Positions 25,379 through 37,782 of a DNA stretch of 64,000 nucleotides are shown in pieces. Made by a program: the position numbers and the translations under genes. Where the stretch lies: NCBI GenBank assembly GCA_964020975.1, contig OZ026615.1, forward strand, positions 83,150,916-83,214,915, in the 5' to 3' direction. The DNA comes from Hermodice carunculata (Eukaryota > Annelida > Polychaeta > Eunicida > Amphinomidae). Position 1 is the first letter of the stretch. Each line of letters opens with the position of its first letter. Under the pieces are notes generated by a model. The model saw nothing but the letters and a program-made list of their open reading frames with translations, was not told the DNA's origin and did not search any database.

Positions 25379-27070
25379 ACACATATACATATAATTTATA
25401 TTTATATATATGCGTGTCCGTGTGTTGCATCATATTATGGGGATAAGTACTTTCCGTTCATCCTTGAGGGGTACTGTAAACTGACTTAATCACTGGAAAT
25501 TACTTACGTTTTGATATTTCACCACAGTTCGATTTAATTAAAAACACTTTCCCTGTACATTGTTTTATAACCATTGTGCCATCAGAATGAGGGAAGAAAT
25601 ACAGTCAAAGAAAGTCAATGAACAGTGCTCATTTTCGATTTCAAGATCATTGTGAGACACATGGTTAGCCTTTCATTATACACGAAAAGGGACAGGTCTG
25701 CTTAAAGGTTTACGCTTTGCTACATGTGCGGCAAAGTTGCAGACAAATTATTTCCAGCAATACATGATTTCATAAGGGTTTCTATGCCGATATAGAGACT
25801 CAATTTCCAAATTATGCTCCTATACTTACTTGCAATAGGCACTATTATGCATTTATCTATGCATGCATCTACTTCTTAACACCTGGAGAGATACGGGTAC
25901 AGTGTCAGGAGCAAGGGACATCATAGATATAAATGCCAGTGAGTGATATTTGTACCGTTGGCTGTTGTCATTTTGCCGTGTCAAGCAGCCGACGACCACG
26001 GTAAAAACGGGCCCAACAGATGATGTGGACGCCACCTTATCAGATACAATTGACAAAATGAGAGGAATGATTTGCGCAGGGATGAGTGAGATATTGACCA
26101 ACCATGGCCAATCCACCGTAATTTATTAACCCCGACCCAGCTGCAACTTCAATTTTGGGGCAATGTTCTCATGTCGAGCGGGACATGACCACTGCCCCAC
26201 AGGTTACCACAGGGCAAGGGAGCCTTCACCAGCTATTGGTACAATACGCCAAGGTCTCATTTCACTTTCTGCTATGCGGCAAGAGCTAAAATCAGTCTTC
26301 CTCCCTCTGCCTCATTTCTGGAGCCTTGGCTGCCCCTGGCTCTCAGGTTTTTGACTAATCTGTGGACACTGCCAGCAAAAAATCACTTCCTGCACATATT
26401 TAGACTTACAGTCACCGTTAAAAGGCATACATTTTGAGGAGAATGTTGAGACAGAGATAATGGTTAAAGTAAACCATGCGTTTATAAAACTATGAGTAGT
26501 TGGTCGAAAAACCGACACTAAGGCTTTCAGTAAGTGGCTGCAAACGTTTGGTATTTAAGTATGGGTGACCATCCAAAAGTATTTCCGCCCCCCCCCCCCC
26601 CCAAAGCCCTCTCCACGTACATATACATAACACATATACATCTGTGGGCGCCTCTTCTCGTCCCTGATTTTGAACGGTTCAGCATGGCTTTGCAGTTCAT
26701 AGTCACAGCTAAGCTGGGGATATCAAATGTCCCGAATATATAGAATAAGATGCTTTTTGGCAGCAGGACCCACGTATTCATAATGAATTGTCAGCTTTTA
26801 GAAAATTTTCAAATTGTGTCATAAGCTTCACATTGCCATAGCCCAGGAAAAAACGAATCAGTCTGTTCAGTTTTTGGTGTTCCCTGGTATAGATCTTGAT
26901 ACGGTATTGTTTGAAACAAGACTGCCTCTTGCTAAATAATCAAATACCAGTAATCATATGTTGGGGACTCTCATGAATGATAAAATCACACATCGAGATC
27001 TACAATCGATCCTTGGTACATTGGCCATGTTCAGTGATTATTCTGGAAAGAACTTTCCTTATCAACTTGA
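25379..27070. other. Unassigned stretch
   Basis: A 14-base C-run occurs at about 26,588. No coding motif, tRNA or repeat family recognised. Confidence 0.4.
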
Positions 27071-27071
27071 C

Positions 27072-27121
27072 AATCCTATACCTTGGTTTTTGAAAAATAA
27101 AAAAACCCATGGTATAGGATT
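27072..27121. repeat. 50-bp inverted repeat
   Basis: AATCCTATACCTTGG and CCATGGTATAGGATT are complementary apart from one mismatch. The centre is A- and T-rich, with TTTTT and AAAAA that extend the stem. Confidence 0.75.
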
Positions 27122-27634
27122 CACTTAATATGAGAAGCAAAGAGGGACATCAAAGCATAAGGTGAGTGTTTGCATCTTTTTAACCGCAAAACCTGTTTCC
27201 TTGACCGCTACTGGGACCCAGACACATGTTTGGAACTATTGACACATAGCTCTTGACTACTGATGCTGGTATAGGGAGGTCCTGATGCAGGGATCTGTGG
27301 CTAACATCATGATGCCCTCTAAACATCACAGTTAAATTGTGCAGCTGAACATCTGCTGCAAGAGAATAATACTGCATACGGACAAACGTACATTGATGCA
27401 TGTTATAACCAAAGCAACATCCAAAGAAAAAGAACTAATGGTACTCATTTGCGATTCGTTCAAACAATTCAGCACAATGTGGTATGGTGCCTCCAGCACG
27501 CAAACAGCGTCAGTTTTTGGAAAGCGCCCCCCCCCCCCCCGCCGTGTCAATGTACGAGCTACCCCTGCTTTACCATCACACTGTGTCCTCGGTCAGCCTT
27601 TTGGGGAGGGTGGGGTGGGGGGGGGTGTTCTGAT
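27122..27634. other. Unassigned stretch
   Basis: Contains a 14-base C-run at about 27,529 and G-runs at 27,602-27,627. No gene recognised. Confidence 0.35.
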
Positions 27635-27720
27635 GGCTGAAATGTCAGAGTGTTGGACTTTCCATTTGGTCAGGCGATGATGCGATACGTCGAGGGTTTG
27701 AATCCTACTACAGGCTGAAG
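27635..27720 (+). mobile_element. tRNA-like element (SINE head or tRNA pseudogene)
   Basis: The B box GGTTTGAATCC (27,695-27,705) sits about 50 bases after an A-box-like GATGGCTGAAATGTCAGAG. GTGTTGGACTTTCC fits an anticodon-arm-like segment, and GGCGATGATGCGATACGTCGAG could be a long variable arm as in class II (Leu/Ser) tRNAs. The acceptor ends do not pair well, so a functional tRNA is unlikely. Confidence 0.5.
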
Positions 27721-28693
27721 AAATATGATATTTTCATCACTCAATAATAACGTTTTGAGACTTATTGTCTCCCAAAGTCAAATTGCGGGAAGTGTTCTCC
27801 CTTGCACCATGGATAGACGAAGACATTGTGGATATTTTGGCGCAGCTTTCACCACTCAGAGGGAAGCTGGAACCGAGTCATTTTATGTCAAAGTCTCTGA
27901 CTGCAGTCAAGACATGCATTTTCCTACAGCGTTGTGGACCAATTTATGTCTGCCACCAACTCTTTTTTTCTCCCATTTTCATAGGCAAATTTTGTTTCAT
28001 AACCTATCGATGTGATCGTGGCTATAGACACAATACAATATTGATATATTCCTCAGGTATTACTATTTTGAAATAAATTAAAATCAGAAAGACCCTATGC
28101 AGCCTTTTTGAGATAAAATCGTAGAAGGTTTGAATACACAATCCTCTTCAAATGCACAGCTCACAATTCCCATTGAGTCGTTAAACACAGGTTGTGTCAG
28201 CTTTACCATCGATCAATCTCATTCAAAATATTTTCTACTTCTACAACACAGCAGTCTTTACTACTGCATTTTTTGGCTTGCTTCGCATTGGCAAAATTGG
28301 ATAAAACCCCAGTTAGTCAGTCACATATATTCCAACGAGGCAATGTGATTACACACATCCAAGATAATGGTACATATTATGGTTACACATCCACAAATAT
28401 TCCAGGGGTACCCCAGCCAGAGTTTGACTTCGATGCAATGCAAAAAAAATAAAACAAAAACAAAAAAAACCCTTTATTTCTGCGTGCGTAACTTGCAAAA
28501 TGTCTGCGTTTTGCAGTAGCTATCCAAGCCTTCTATTTTGGCACGTAAATGTGATTCCCGTAACATGCATACAATTATCCAGAATCATAAGGTCAGCAAT
28601 TAATTGAAGTGGTTTGGACCTCAAGTTATTGAGAACACTTTCCCTCCATGCATAGGGGGAGGGGGACTCCGGGTCTTGATGATGAGAATTGGG
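27721..28693. other. Unassigned stretch
   Basis: Short plus-strand frames are open but lack motifs or splice context. Confidence 0.35.
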
Positions 28694-28749
28694 GTTCTCT
28701 ACATAATTGCCATAATGCGCCAGTGAGCATTATGGCACATGTAGAGAAC
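28694..28749. repeat. 56-nt near-perfect hairpin
   Basis: Arms GTTCTCTACAT plus TGCCATAATGC pair with GCATTATGGCA plus ATGTAGAGAAC. Between the arm segments lie AAT on one side and a single C on the other. The loop is 8 nt. The form resembles a pre-miRNA or a tiny palindromic element. Confidence 0.8.
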
Positions 28750-31348
28750 ACCCATTATCTTCATTTCGCCCATGAGTTCCAAGTTGATGACGTTCTTTTA
28801 TATACAGAAGACCTAACAGTTTTTGGAACTGCACATTTGTTTTTTCAGATCTTTGTATTTAAAACCATTCACTACTTTAAGTCTCAAGTATAGCTATTTT
28901 CGGTCTAATCCCTGGTAAGGCCGCGTTAATATTGATGACAACGAGGTTCTGCCCACCAGTAACCTGCAATTTTCTTCTTTTTTTTTTTTCTTTTTTCTTT
29001 TTTTTTTTTTGCAGGTACTCCATCGAATTATCCTTGGACTGTAACTAGAAGTGATCGTTTGTGTATAATGCATTTGTGTGGGGACCTTGAAAAGATGAGA
29101 CTTGTGAACGGTACACAAACAAGTTTTCGAAGTAAACATGTTTGCAAAATTATTGAGACACACCCCACCTATATGCAGAAAACAAGATATTTTTCGATCG
29201 AATCTCCAGTCTCCATCAATTTTTTTTTTTATTTGTAACTGCCTAGCGTTGTACCCTTTGGAATAGCATGGGGATATTGTTTGTTCGTCATCTTTTTCAA
29301 ATCAGACTGGCGATGTTTAAGTTTGAACTTATTTCCAAACTTGCCTAAATTACTAAATACAATATCCGTCACCTTTGTGTGCAGCCAAATACATCCACGG
29401 ACGTTGCTCGAGGCATAGACTGCGTGATGGCTCATGTACGGCTTCACCCGGGGCAGCAATTTCATAATTGGCCTGGGCTCGGAACGTTGCACCGGAAGTT
29501 CCTAATGCGCAACCAAGAGTGCGCATTCTACAGGGGTTTCTTTTGTGCTCTGTTGGAAAGTATAACAACGCAAACATGTCACATTATGAAATCCGGATAC
29601 GGCTGTTTTTTTCAGAACGATTTCATAATCAAATAAACAATCGGCCAGCACATTTATTATCCACCACGTTTGTCACTCTCTGACCAATGTATAGGCCCAC
29701 TTAAGATAAAAACAATATGTATCATATAGATCAGTTTTCTGCTATCACTCTTTTACCCATCTCACATTTTAATATTCATAAGCATAATCTTGTGCACTCT
29801 TATATACAGACTGTGACGGGTAGTCCATATACATGTACCTAAATGTATTGTTCTCAATAGGAGTTTCTACTTACTGTATTTGCAATTCTAATATATATAT
29901 TTAACCATATTAACATATGCAGCAGTGTCTATTATGCAAGCCGAGCTGAGAGTGGCCAATATAACAGGTGGTTTTGTATGGCCAACTGTAGGCCCAGGGG
30001 CCGCTTGCAGTCAGCAAATAATGTGCACATTTCTTTTGTATCTCTGACATAAACCAATTCACCTACAGATAATTCTAAAATAAGCCAAGGTAAATATTTG
30101 AACAGTTGTATGGTCACTATATGACTATATGTGAAGAGTCAGAAATTTTTGTTGCTAGTTTGTGGTTATTTTTTATTAGGCCACATAAAAAATCCCAGTT
30201 TATCATCAGCGCCCGCATAATCTTGTGTGCAGCACCAATTTTATTTTTTGACAAACTTTTTATTTGTAAATATTTGCGAAACAAAAAATTGCTGACAAAG
30301 CTTTAATCAATGCCTTGAACGGTCAGTGCCTCTAGCGCCGATCGAGAGAACAATATTACAGCATTCTTGTGACATTCTGAATGAATAAATGGCCTGTATG
30401 GGCAATGGGGATTTGCGGAAAGGTTTAATACAGAAAATCATTCGGAGGGAAGGGAACTGTTCAAAAATCCCTCCCTCCCTCATCATTTTTTAGAAAACAA
30501 CTGATGATAAACCTAGATTTTTCATGAGGGCTTAACATGAGTAAAGGTATTTGATTCATCTAATTTGACATAAATTCTAGTCTATAGGTGTGTGAATCTT
30601 AAATTTCGGTTTATCTCAAGATTCAAACTTCATTGCTCATGACCACAGTCAAGAGTGCTAGCATTTACTGGACTCAGCATCCCAATTAACGTATGCCGGA
30701 ATGCGTACTCTTGTTTGCGCAATAGGAACTGATCCGAGGTTCCCCGCCCAGCTCAATTATGGGCCCGCTGCCCCGCCCCACACCATGCTGCCCCATGCCA
30801 TACCGCGCAGCGTATTTTGGACTAAACCCTCGTGTACATTGTACATGTAGTCTACCGTAGCTTGTTGGTCTCAAACATGAAGGGACTACGATACGTTAAC
30901 TCATCCAAAGTTATTATAGCCTCATGCAGTGTAGGCCTAGTGAAAACTCGTTCTCATTGTGTTTGGTGATTGTTGGAGGACTGCAACATATTGGGCCAGG
31001 GAACACAGTATAAACGATATTTTTGAACTGATGCGTTTGCTCTGGAGGTGATGAAAGTCGTTGGGACTCCGAAATGCTTTAAAACACTCCTCTGCACTGC
31101 AAATGCAATACTGATCCAATTTACATGTTGACTTCACAGATGCCCCTATAAGTAGGCTATATATTACCGTGTGGTGTAAATACAGCCCTGGTTATCATTA
31201 TTGTTTATTGGGTTGATATGAGCGTTTTGGGATATCAGAGCAAGGTGGCTCAAAATGAGGCAAAAAGCAGCACAGGGGGGCTTTTTCCTTGTATAACCAA
31301 TTAGATATGAGCAGCCACGAGTTCCTAATTATAATTCTTAAACATCAC
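28750..31348. other. Unassigned stretch
   Basis: T-rich runs occur near 28,979-29,010 and 29,220. One TAGGCCTA sits at 30,932. Open frames are short and unsupported. Confidence 0.4.
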
Positions 31349-31563
31349 CCTCAAAATCCTTACTAGGCATTCAGTTCGTGTACAGCCAATCAGAAAATAG
31401 GATTCTCACGCACAACTTAATCATAAATTCATAAATATCAACCTGAATATGGATGTCACAAGATTGATATATCATGAATTTATAATTCGGGGGTCTGTGA
31501 GAATTGTGTTTCCTGATTGACCGTACAGGAACTGAATGTCTACTAACCAGGGGTGAAAGGATT
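31349..31563. mobile_element. Foldback MITE, about 215 bp
   Basis: The left part (AATCCTTACTAGGCATTCAG, TGTACAGCCAATCAG, GATTCTCAC, ATAAATTCAT) reappears as the reverse complement on the right (ATGAATTTATAATTC, GTGAGAATTGTG, CTGATTGACCGTACAGG, CTGAATGTCTACTAACC, AAAGGATT). The arms are about 95 bp with about 20% mismatch. There is no coding capacity. This is a non-autonomous DNA transposon. Confidence 0.8.
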
Positions 31564-33060
31564 ATGAGCCTGGCTCTCTTTTGTCCAAATTTAACAGTAT
31601 TGGGCGATGTTTGAGTGAGGCTGGCTCCCGGCGGGTGGGGTGGGGTGAGGTGGGGAGTACTCCCATGTAGGGTTGTAACCTACTGGGTATGTGCCGCAGG
31701 AAAGGCCCATGTTTTCATTACTCCCAGTATTAGAAAGCCCGCCCCCCCCCTCCCAAATGTAGGCCTACCCATCTGGCTGAGGATAGGGGTAACAATTAAG
31801 TGAACTGAATGTCTTATTCATTTTTCAAACAAATGTATGGATTTGGGATATTGGCTGGTGATATAGGATATAATTAGTAAGTTCGGGGGGCGGGGGGGAT
31901 TCTTGTGGGCAGTAAAAATATGCTAAAACTTGTTTAAAGTTTGAATTTTCTGATACAGCGGGTGATACAGCTACAACCATGTGATATAAAATAAATGGCA
32001 CCTGGTATAGATAGAATAGGCTTTGATACACAGGCACATGCCCTGTCGACATAAGGTCATTGAGGGCAATTATAGGCCTATATAGGTTATGAGGGCAGAT
32101 GTGAGAGTTGCCTTCGTAAGCGGACATATAGGTACGTGGTTTAAAGGACAGACAGCTGGCGTGCTGCCAATGATTAACAACGTCACAGATTAGACATGTA
32201 ATGCGAGTACAACACGTGATGAAACTAAAAGTACCCTAAAGGCTAAATGGCGTACTAAAACTGGAATGCCCTCATAGACATACTGTATTTTTAGTCCTGT
32301 AGCCTACAGTGTCTTTCAAGAGACACACCGACACCAAACTAAGGGATGATACTAAAAATTGTCCAATAAGAAAACACATGGATAATGTTACACTAGCAAC
32401 AGCCAGTATCTACCTAATGGAAGTACAATCTCCCCATTCAAACAGCATTGAAAATCAGCTATATCCATTACCCCTCACATGCTATAGGCCCAGTCCCTAT
32501 TTGCGTAAAAAAAGGGAGTCTAATGGCATTATGCGTCACCACTATGCACGGGCGCGTGCCGCACAAGATGCATGACCTGACAGCAGAGTAGTGTAGGCTA
32601 AGTCACTGTAGGCGTAGGCCTATTTCTTCCTGAAGCCTAGTGAAGGGGAGGCGGGCTTTTCTCACACAAAACTCTGAACTACAGATTGTACGTTTTGGCC
32701 ATAGATTCGGCATTGAATGATTGGTTGATTGACTTTATTAACCTTCAGAAATAGAGAAATAGAAACATGTTCAAATAAATTATACATGATCCAGTTGTGT
32801 CATAAAAAATATATAGGCCTACATAACATAATGAAACGTATTCATAGCATAGGCTTAATAGAGTCCATGTTACCAATGTGCGTAATAGGGCGGTTACGGA
32901 CCAACCGCTCACCGGTGCAACAACGGCCTCCATGCACCGCATGAGCGCCCTTGAAAGCAAAGCCTCTCATGCAATATGGAGGCTCCTGCAGCACCGGCGT
33001 AAGGCCAGTCCAACTCCATCCGACCGCAGACAGCGGTCAATTCAATATTTAGTGTACAAA
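31564..33060. other. Unassigned stretch rich in TAGGCCTA
   Basis: Four TAGGCCTA palindromes (31,760; 32,073; 32,615; 32,814) lie here. An inverted pair CTCCATGCACCGCATGAG and CTCATGCAATATGGAG spans about 32,927-32,985 in a GC-richer patch. G and C runs occur at 31,740 and 31,886. No gene recognised. Confidence 0.4.
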
Positions 33061-33064
33061 ATAA

Positions 33065-34715
33065 TTAATAACACCAAGTGAGAAGCACTGTTAACATGTG
33101 CTCATCTGACCATGGTTTAATGAAGTTTTCATCCGCCACTAGACACTTGAAAGTGTCGACCAGACCAGCGCCTGCAGCCACATTGGCTGCAGTTGGTCCG
33201 GCTGAGCTCCCCAAGAAGGCTGCCCTAACGGCCAAGAGATCAAGTTGAATGATTTTGTCTAACATTGTACCTTTAGTTACGTGATCAGTAACAACATGTT
33301 CAGCCATTGTATAAGAGAATAACTTTAGTACAAGGGAATACATCTTTAAAAATGAAACGTTCACACAGTTTTTGTCAATATTACATCTGAGAATGAGATG
33401 GTCGAAATGCCAAGTGCCTTAAGCAAAGATGAGCGATGGAATCCTTTGCTAATCCCAAGAAATTGCTTCACCAGAGTACCTTGAGTAGACTCAAACTTTT
33501 TTAAACCAGCACCTGTTATGTAACAACTATCAAGATCATATGTTAGAATAGAAACACAAACAGTATTCCACAAACATGTTTTAGCGTGTGTAGCTAAGCC
33601 TGGGTAGATTGACCAGCATCACCTAACCCGTATACGCTCTGTCTACACGCATTTACTCTGCGTTCGATGTGACTGTTTGAAGAGTTCGTCGAAGTAAATT
33701 TAAAAGCTAGTTTGTCCAAAGAATCAGTGACTTCCAATGGAGTATTACCAACATACCAACATGGTGTAGAATGAAACAAGTTTGGATCTATTATCATACA
33801 CTTGGACTTCTTGCCATTAAAATCAAATTGCCACTCCTTCGCATAGTTCACACACGTCAATAGAAGATTGCAGTCCTTTCACAGTGGAACTAAACAAAGT
33901 AAGGATCCACAAATACTGTAACGTTCACACCACCTATAGTAACACCATTAGCACTTGTTGTTACCTCTTTCAGCATGTCATTAATATATATGTTAAACAA
34001 AAATGGTGACATAAGACTGCAGCAGAAAGACGCGTCTTTTCTTTCTCTAAAACCAAATCGTACATCAGCTATATTGTCAGAGGGAATCATAAAGAAGTCC
34101 ACCACCTTGGCAGAAACCTCTCGTCACAGAAAACTGAGTGAAACATTATCCATTCCATCTTACCACTGCTGAAGTATTTTTGTACCATGTGAACAAGAAA
34201 AGCCAGAATGGAAGAGAGATACAGTCTAAGGGATTATACATTAGTCAATTATGCCATACGTGCTCAGAACATTTTTCTGCATCTGGTGCGCATAAAAGTA
34301 TCGTCGAATTCTTTATATTCAAGTATAAATTAATATAATGCAATAGACTGCAGCAGAATGACGCGTCTTTCCTTTCTCTGAAACCAAATCGTACATCAGA
34401 TATATTGTCAGAGGGAATCATAAAGAAGTCCACCATTTTAGCTTGCACAAAGCTTGACGTAATAAGCTTGTAGTTTTCTGGTTAATAACGATTCAATGAA
34501 CTTTTCGTTAGAATAGGAATTATTATACCTGGCTGTAATACATCTGGAACCACATGCTTTTGAAGGACTGTTGTATAGAACAACGGCAATATTGTGGATA
34601 AGACAGACGATTTACCATATAAAATTTGTTCGGCTGTCATTCCGTAGCAGCCAGGAGAAGCATTCTGATTAAGCTTATCTATCATGTCAGAAACCAGATT
34701 TGGTGTACTAAAAAC
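33065..34715 (-). mobile_element. Decayed LINE ORF2 RT, copy 4
   Basis: Minus-strand order is complete over most of the RT and thumb. It runs IDKLNQNASPGCYGMTAEQI and QPGIIIPILTKSSLNRY (34,685-34,482), then VRFGFRERKDASFCCSLLHY (34,410-34,340), LCAPDAEKCSEHVWHN (34,290-34,245) and WYKNTSAVVRWNG (about 34,190). After that come MSPFLFNIYINDMLKEVTTS (34,015-33,955) and VTVFVD in place of the YADD box (33,905), then AKEWQFDFNGKKSKCMIID (33,840), VTDSLDKLAFKFTS (33,735) and LKKFESTQGTLVKQFLGIS (33,510). The last part is about LDKIIQLDLLAVRAAFLGSS (33,260). Three frames are used. The catalytic box is damaged and a 91-bp piece is duplicated inside, so this is a dead copy. Confidence 0.88.
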
Positions 34716-34854
34716 TACAATACGGGCGCACGTGAGATATGACGCTCATTAAACGTCACATAATGCGTGTACAGAATTTGCCATATCTTTACGAATAAGA
34801 TCTTTGGAATATGATAAATGATATATCAATTATCACTTACAGGTCCATCTATCG

Positions 34855-35293
34855 ATATATTACGGAAGTTCATTAGTGTCAACCTAATCTCTCTTTTATT
34901 TATCTTGTTATAGCGAAATTATTTCTTGTTATAACAAAACAAAAAGTGGTAATAACAAGATGTTTTCTTGTTATATCAAGAAAAAATTCGTAATAACAAG
35001 TTTGCTCTTGTAATAACATGAAAAAAAGTTGTAATAACCGGAATTTCTTTTTATAACGACAAAAAAAGTTGTAATTACAAGATTGTTTCTTGTTATTATA
35101 AGAGAAAAAAAGTCGTGATAACACGATTATTTTGTTATAACAAGAAAAAACTCGTAATAACAAGATTTTTCTTGTTATAACAAGAAAAAAATTGTAATAA
35201 CAAGATTATTTTTCTCGTTGTAACAAGAAAAATATGGTTATAACAAGAAAAAAACAGAGATTAGGTTGACACCAATGAGCTTCCGTAATATAT
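34855..35293. mobile_element. Inverted-repeat element filled with TTGTTATAACAAG units
   Basis: Termini 34,855-34,892 and 35,256-35,293 are 38-bp inverted repeats (ATATATTACGGAAG, then TCATTAGTGTCAACCT on the left) with two mismatches. Between them are roughly ten degenerate units of about 33-35 bp built on CTTGTTATAACAAGAAAAAA and CGTAATAACAAGATT, each itself palindromic. No coding capacity. The form fits a MITE whose interior has become a minisatellite. The Tyr/Asn/Phe-rich open frame across it is an artefact. Confidence 0.85.
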
Positions 35294-36569
35294 GGCCCCG
35301 GGGGCTTATAGACGGGCATATATATATATTTGTCGGAGAATATGTGCCAAATTTTTCTAGCTACGGGAGGGACAGGATGTGTCCTCAGTGGAATTTCAGA
35401 TGTTGAATATTCTGGATGCTTAATTTTCTTTTGTTTTTCATACAATATAGGGAATAAACGTCCTTGAATTGTGAAAACTGACTGCCCGGCACGGCACTGC
35501 CTCTTCAAATGTGATTCAGTTTCATTTGAACAATGGTGTAGATTTATGTTGGGTTAAAAAATCCTCCATGAAAAATAATTGTCCTGCAGATGCGTCCTGC
35601 CGGCATTGTAATCTTAAACCTCTCTGCAAGCTTCAGTTGAAATTCACCCTCTTGTCTGTCGACTATATTCCCCGCATTTGCCTATTTATTGCAAATGTTT
35701 TGTTAGGGGCTTGTGTCAGACCTTAAACCTTTAACTTGAGATGTGAGATGGCAGTGAATGCGGCCTACACACATTTATTCTCAGCAGATTTGGTTCAGGC
35801 CTATCCGCTGTAAGAACATCCATGAGTCAAAATGAAAAGCTGAGAAAATGATATTTGCTTTTGGATGAACCTGAAGCCATCCTTTGCTCATATTCCATAA
35901 GTTCGTGGCTGTTTGACATATTAACCTCTGATGGAATCGGATAGTCTAGCAAAAATATGACAATGCATCTGCATTCAAGGAGGCATGCAGAGATCAATTA
36001 CCCACAATTGTGCTGTACGGAGAAATGAAAGATAGATACATAAACTTTGGTTACAAGAGCGGACCTTGCCTGCAGTATCATTATTCCCTCCAACAATTGG
36101 TACTGAAAGAAACAGGTACCAATGGGCAGGTAAAGCAGATGACGTGTCAGGAGACACTCAAGTATGAGCGCCAATCCATTTGTGAAACGAAGCGTCTTCA
36201 TTAGACACGCTTTGTTCCCTGCAATAGTCTTCGACGATTTACCACATGAAAGACTAACTATACCCGATGAAGAGCAAGAAAAGAGATGAAAGACACGGAT
36301 ACTTGTGTATACTAAAGCTATAAGGAAGGTCGCCGTATGTCCGAGTCAATGGTAGACTGGAAATGCTATTAAGAAAAGTTTCAAACGAAAATTCAGTTTC
36401 GTATAACATTAGCTTGAATACCAATTATGTGGTTAAGATTTCTTCACGATTTTTGAGTCGAGAAATGAATTAACTATTAACGATGGAAACATTTCTAAAT
36501 ATCACATGCAGCAAAATAAAAATAAAACGAATCAAATCAGGGAAGTGCAATAATTATATTAATATAGTG

Positions 36570-36570
<1 letters not shown>
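35294..36570. other. Unassigned stretch
   Basis: No supported coding exon or repeat family; short overlapping frames only. Confidence 0.4.
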
Positions 36571-36666
<96 letters not shown>

Positions 36667-36672
36667 TATACA

Positions 36673-36768
<96 letters not shown>
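36571..36768. repeat. (CA)n then (TA)n compound microsatellite, about 200 bp
   Basis: About 25 CA units followed by about 70 AT/TA units with small interruptions near 36,660-36,680. Confidence 0.97.
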
Positions 36769-36769
<1 letters not shown>

Positions 36770-37071
36770 TCAAACTTGTCAAGTTGGGGCGGGGCATTTG
36801 TAAATTAGAAGCTAGTGCTTCAAATTGTGATTGTAGAAGCACCAAAGTTATTGACAAGACACCATTTCTCATTCTCTCACAATAACTACCGACTCTAGTT
36901 GTGAATCAGGTTTGTCATAAAACCAGAATTCACAATTGTAACTGAAAAGTTTTAATCAAACAGCCCAAAATAAACAAATCTTTGGTCTACTCACGACTTC
37001 TGAAACAAGCTTCTCATAAGGCAATATTTTCCAAAAACAATTTAGGCTTCCAAAGCAGTATATATATATGC

Positions 37072-37072
<1 letters not shown>
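36769..37072. other. Unassigned stretch between two TA microsatellites
   Basis: Nothing recognised. Confidence 0.4.

Positions 37073-37139
<67 letters not shown>
37073..37139. repeat. (TA)n microsatellite
   Basis: About 33 TA units. Confidence 0.95.
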
Positions 37140-37141
<2 letters not shown>

Positions 37142-37533
37142 TATACTTTTAAAGCACACGTGATCATTAGAATGTGCTGCACATCAGGCCCCGTTGGTTA
37201 CGCATTGCGGCAAGATACATGTATTTGATTATATAAATCATAGTATCATTTACACGTATGGCATTTTCACTAGGCTTCAATGCCGTGAAATAATTCATTT
37301 TACATAATACATCTATTTCTTTCCCCGATTACAATACCATATGAAAAACTAAACTAGTGTTTATATTCAAATGCTTTTTTGGCTTTTTACACTTAACGAT
37401 ATATGTGTGTGTGCAAAGAGTGTGGAGGGAAAGGAGAGGCCACTCCGGCATTTTGGCCCTGTCGATCATCTTTTCGCTGTCTGGATTATATGTTAACCAT
37501 CTAATAAGGGAACTGCAGGGCAATATAAGTTAA
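37140..37533. other. Unassigned stretch before the 37.6 kb locus
   Basis: No promoter element such as a TATA box is convincing, although a GC-rich patch CCGGTCCGGCCGGCCG at 37,547 precedes the ATGGCGGCG start and could be a small CpG-type promoter. Confidence 0.3.
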
Positions 37534-37602
37534 TTGTGTGTATCGCCGGTCCGGCCGGCCGTGCCATTAACATCACGCAAGAAACACAGTGAAGGGGAGA
37601 AA

Positions 37603-37782
37603 ATGGCGGCGGGTTTGGACAGAGAGTGTGAGGTATTCGAGGAGATAGAGGCGTTAAATGATGAGTTTATTGAAGCAGATGCATTAAAACACATTAAGAT
37701 TTTTGCATTATCTGATGAAGAAACAGAGAAGGACAAAAAGGAGAATGAGGGAGCCAAACAGACGACTGTTACATTGTCTTGA
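37603..37782 (+). pseudogene. First exon of a broken gene-like locus
   Basis: ATGGCGGCGGGTTTGG follows GAGAAA, a good Kozak-like context of the kind seen at many animal gene starts. The frame encodes MAAGLDRECEVFEEIEALND, then EFIEADALKHIKIFALSDEE, then a Lys/Glu-rich part, ending at TGA at 37,780. The acidic, charged N-terminus resembles a nuclear protein. A convincing donor site was not found, so the link to the segment at 38,473-39,530 is inferred from strand, spacing and coding character. The true exon may end before the TGA. Confidence 0.4.

Noticed and set aside
27695-27705. Functional tRNA gene
   Set aside because: The A and B boxes are imperfect and the acceptor stem does not pair, so a SINE head or pseudogene is more likely.
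34900-35163. Asn/Tyr/Phe-rich 87-codon frame
   Set aside because: Falls wholly inside the palindromic array of the inverted-repeat element.
36483-36872. Frames over 100 codons with Tyr/Ile and His/Thr runs
   Set aside because: Artefacts of the (CA)n(TA)n tract.
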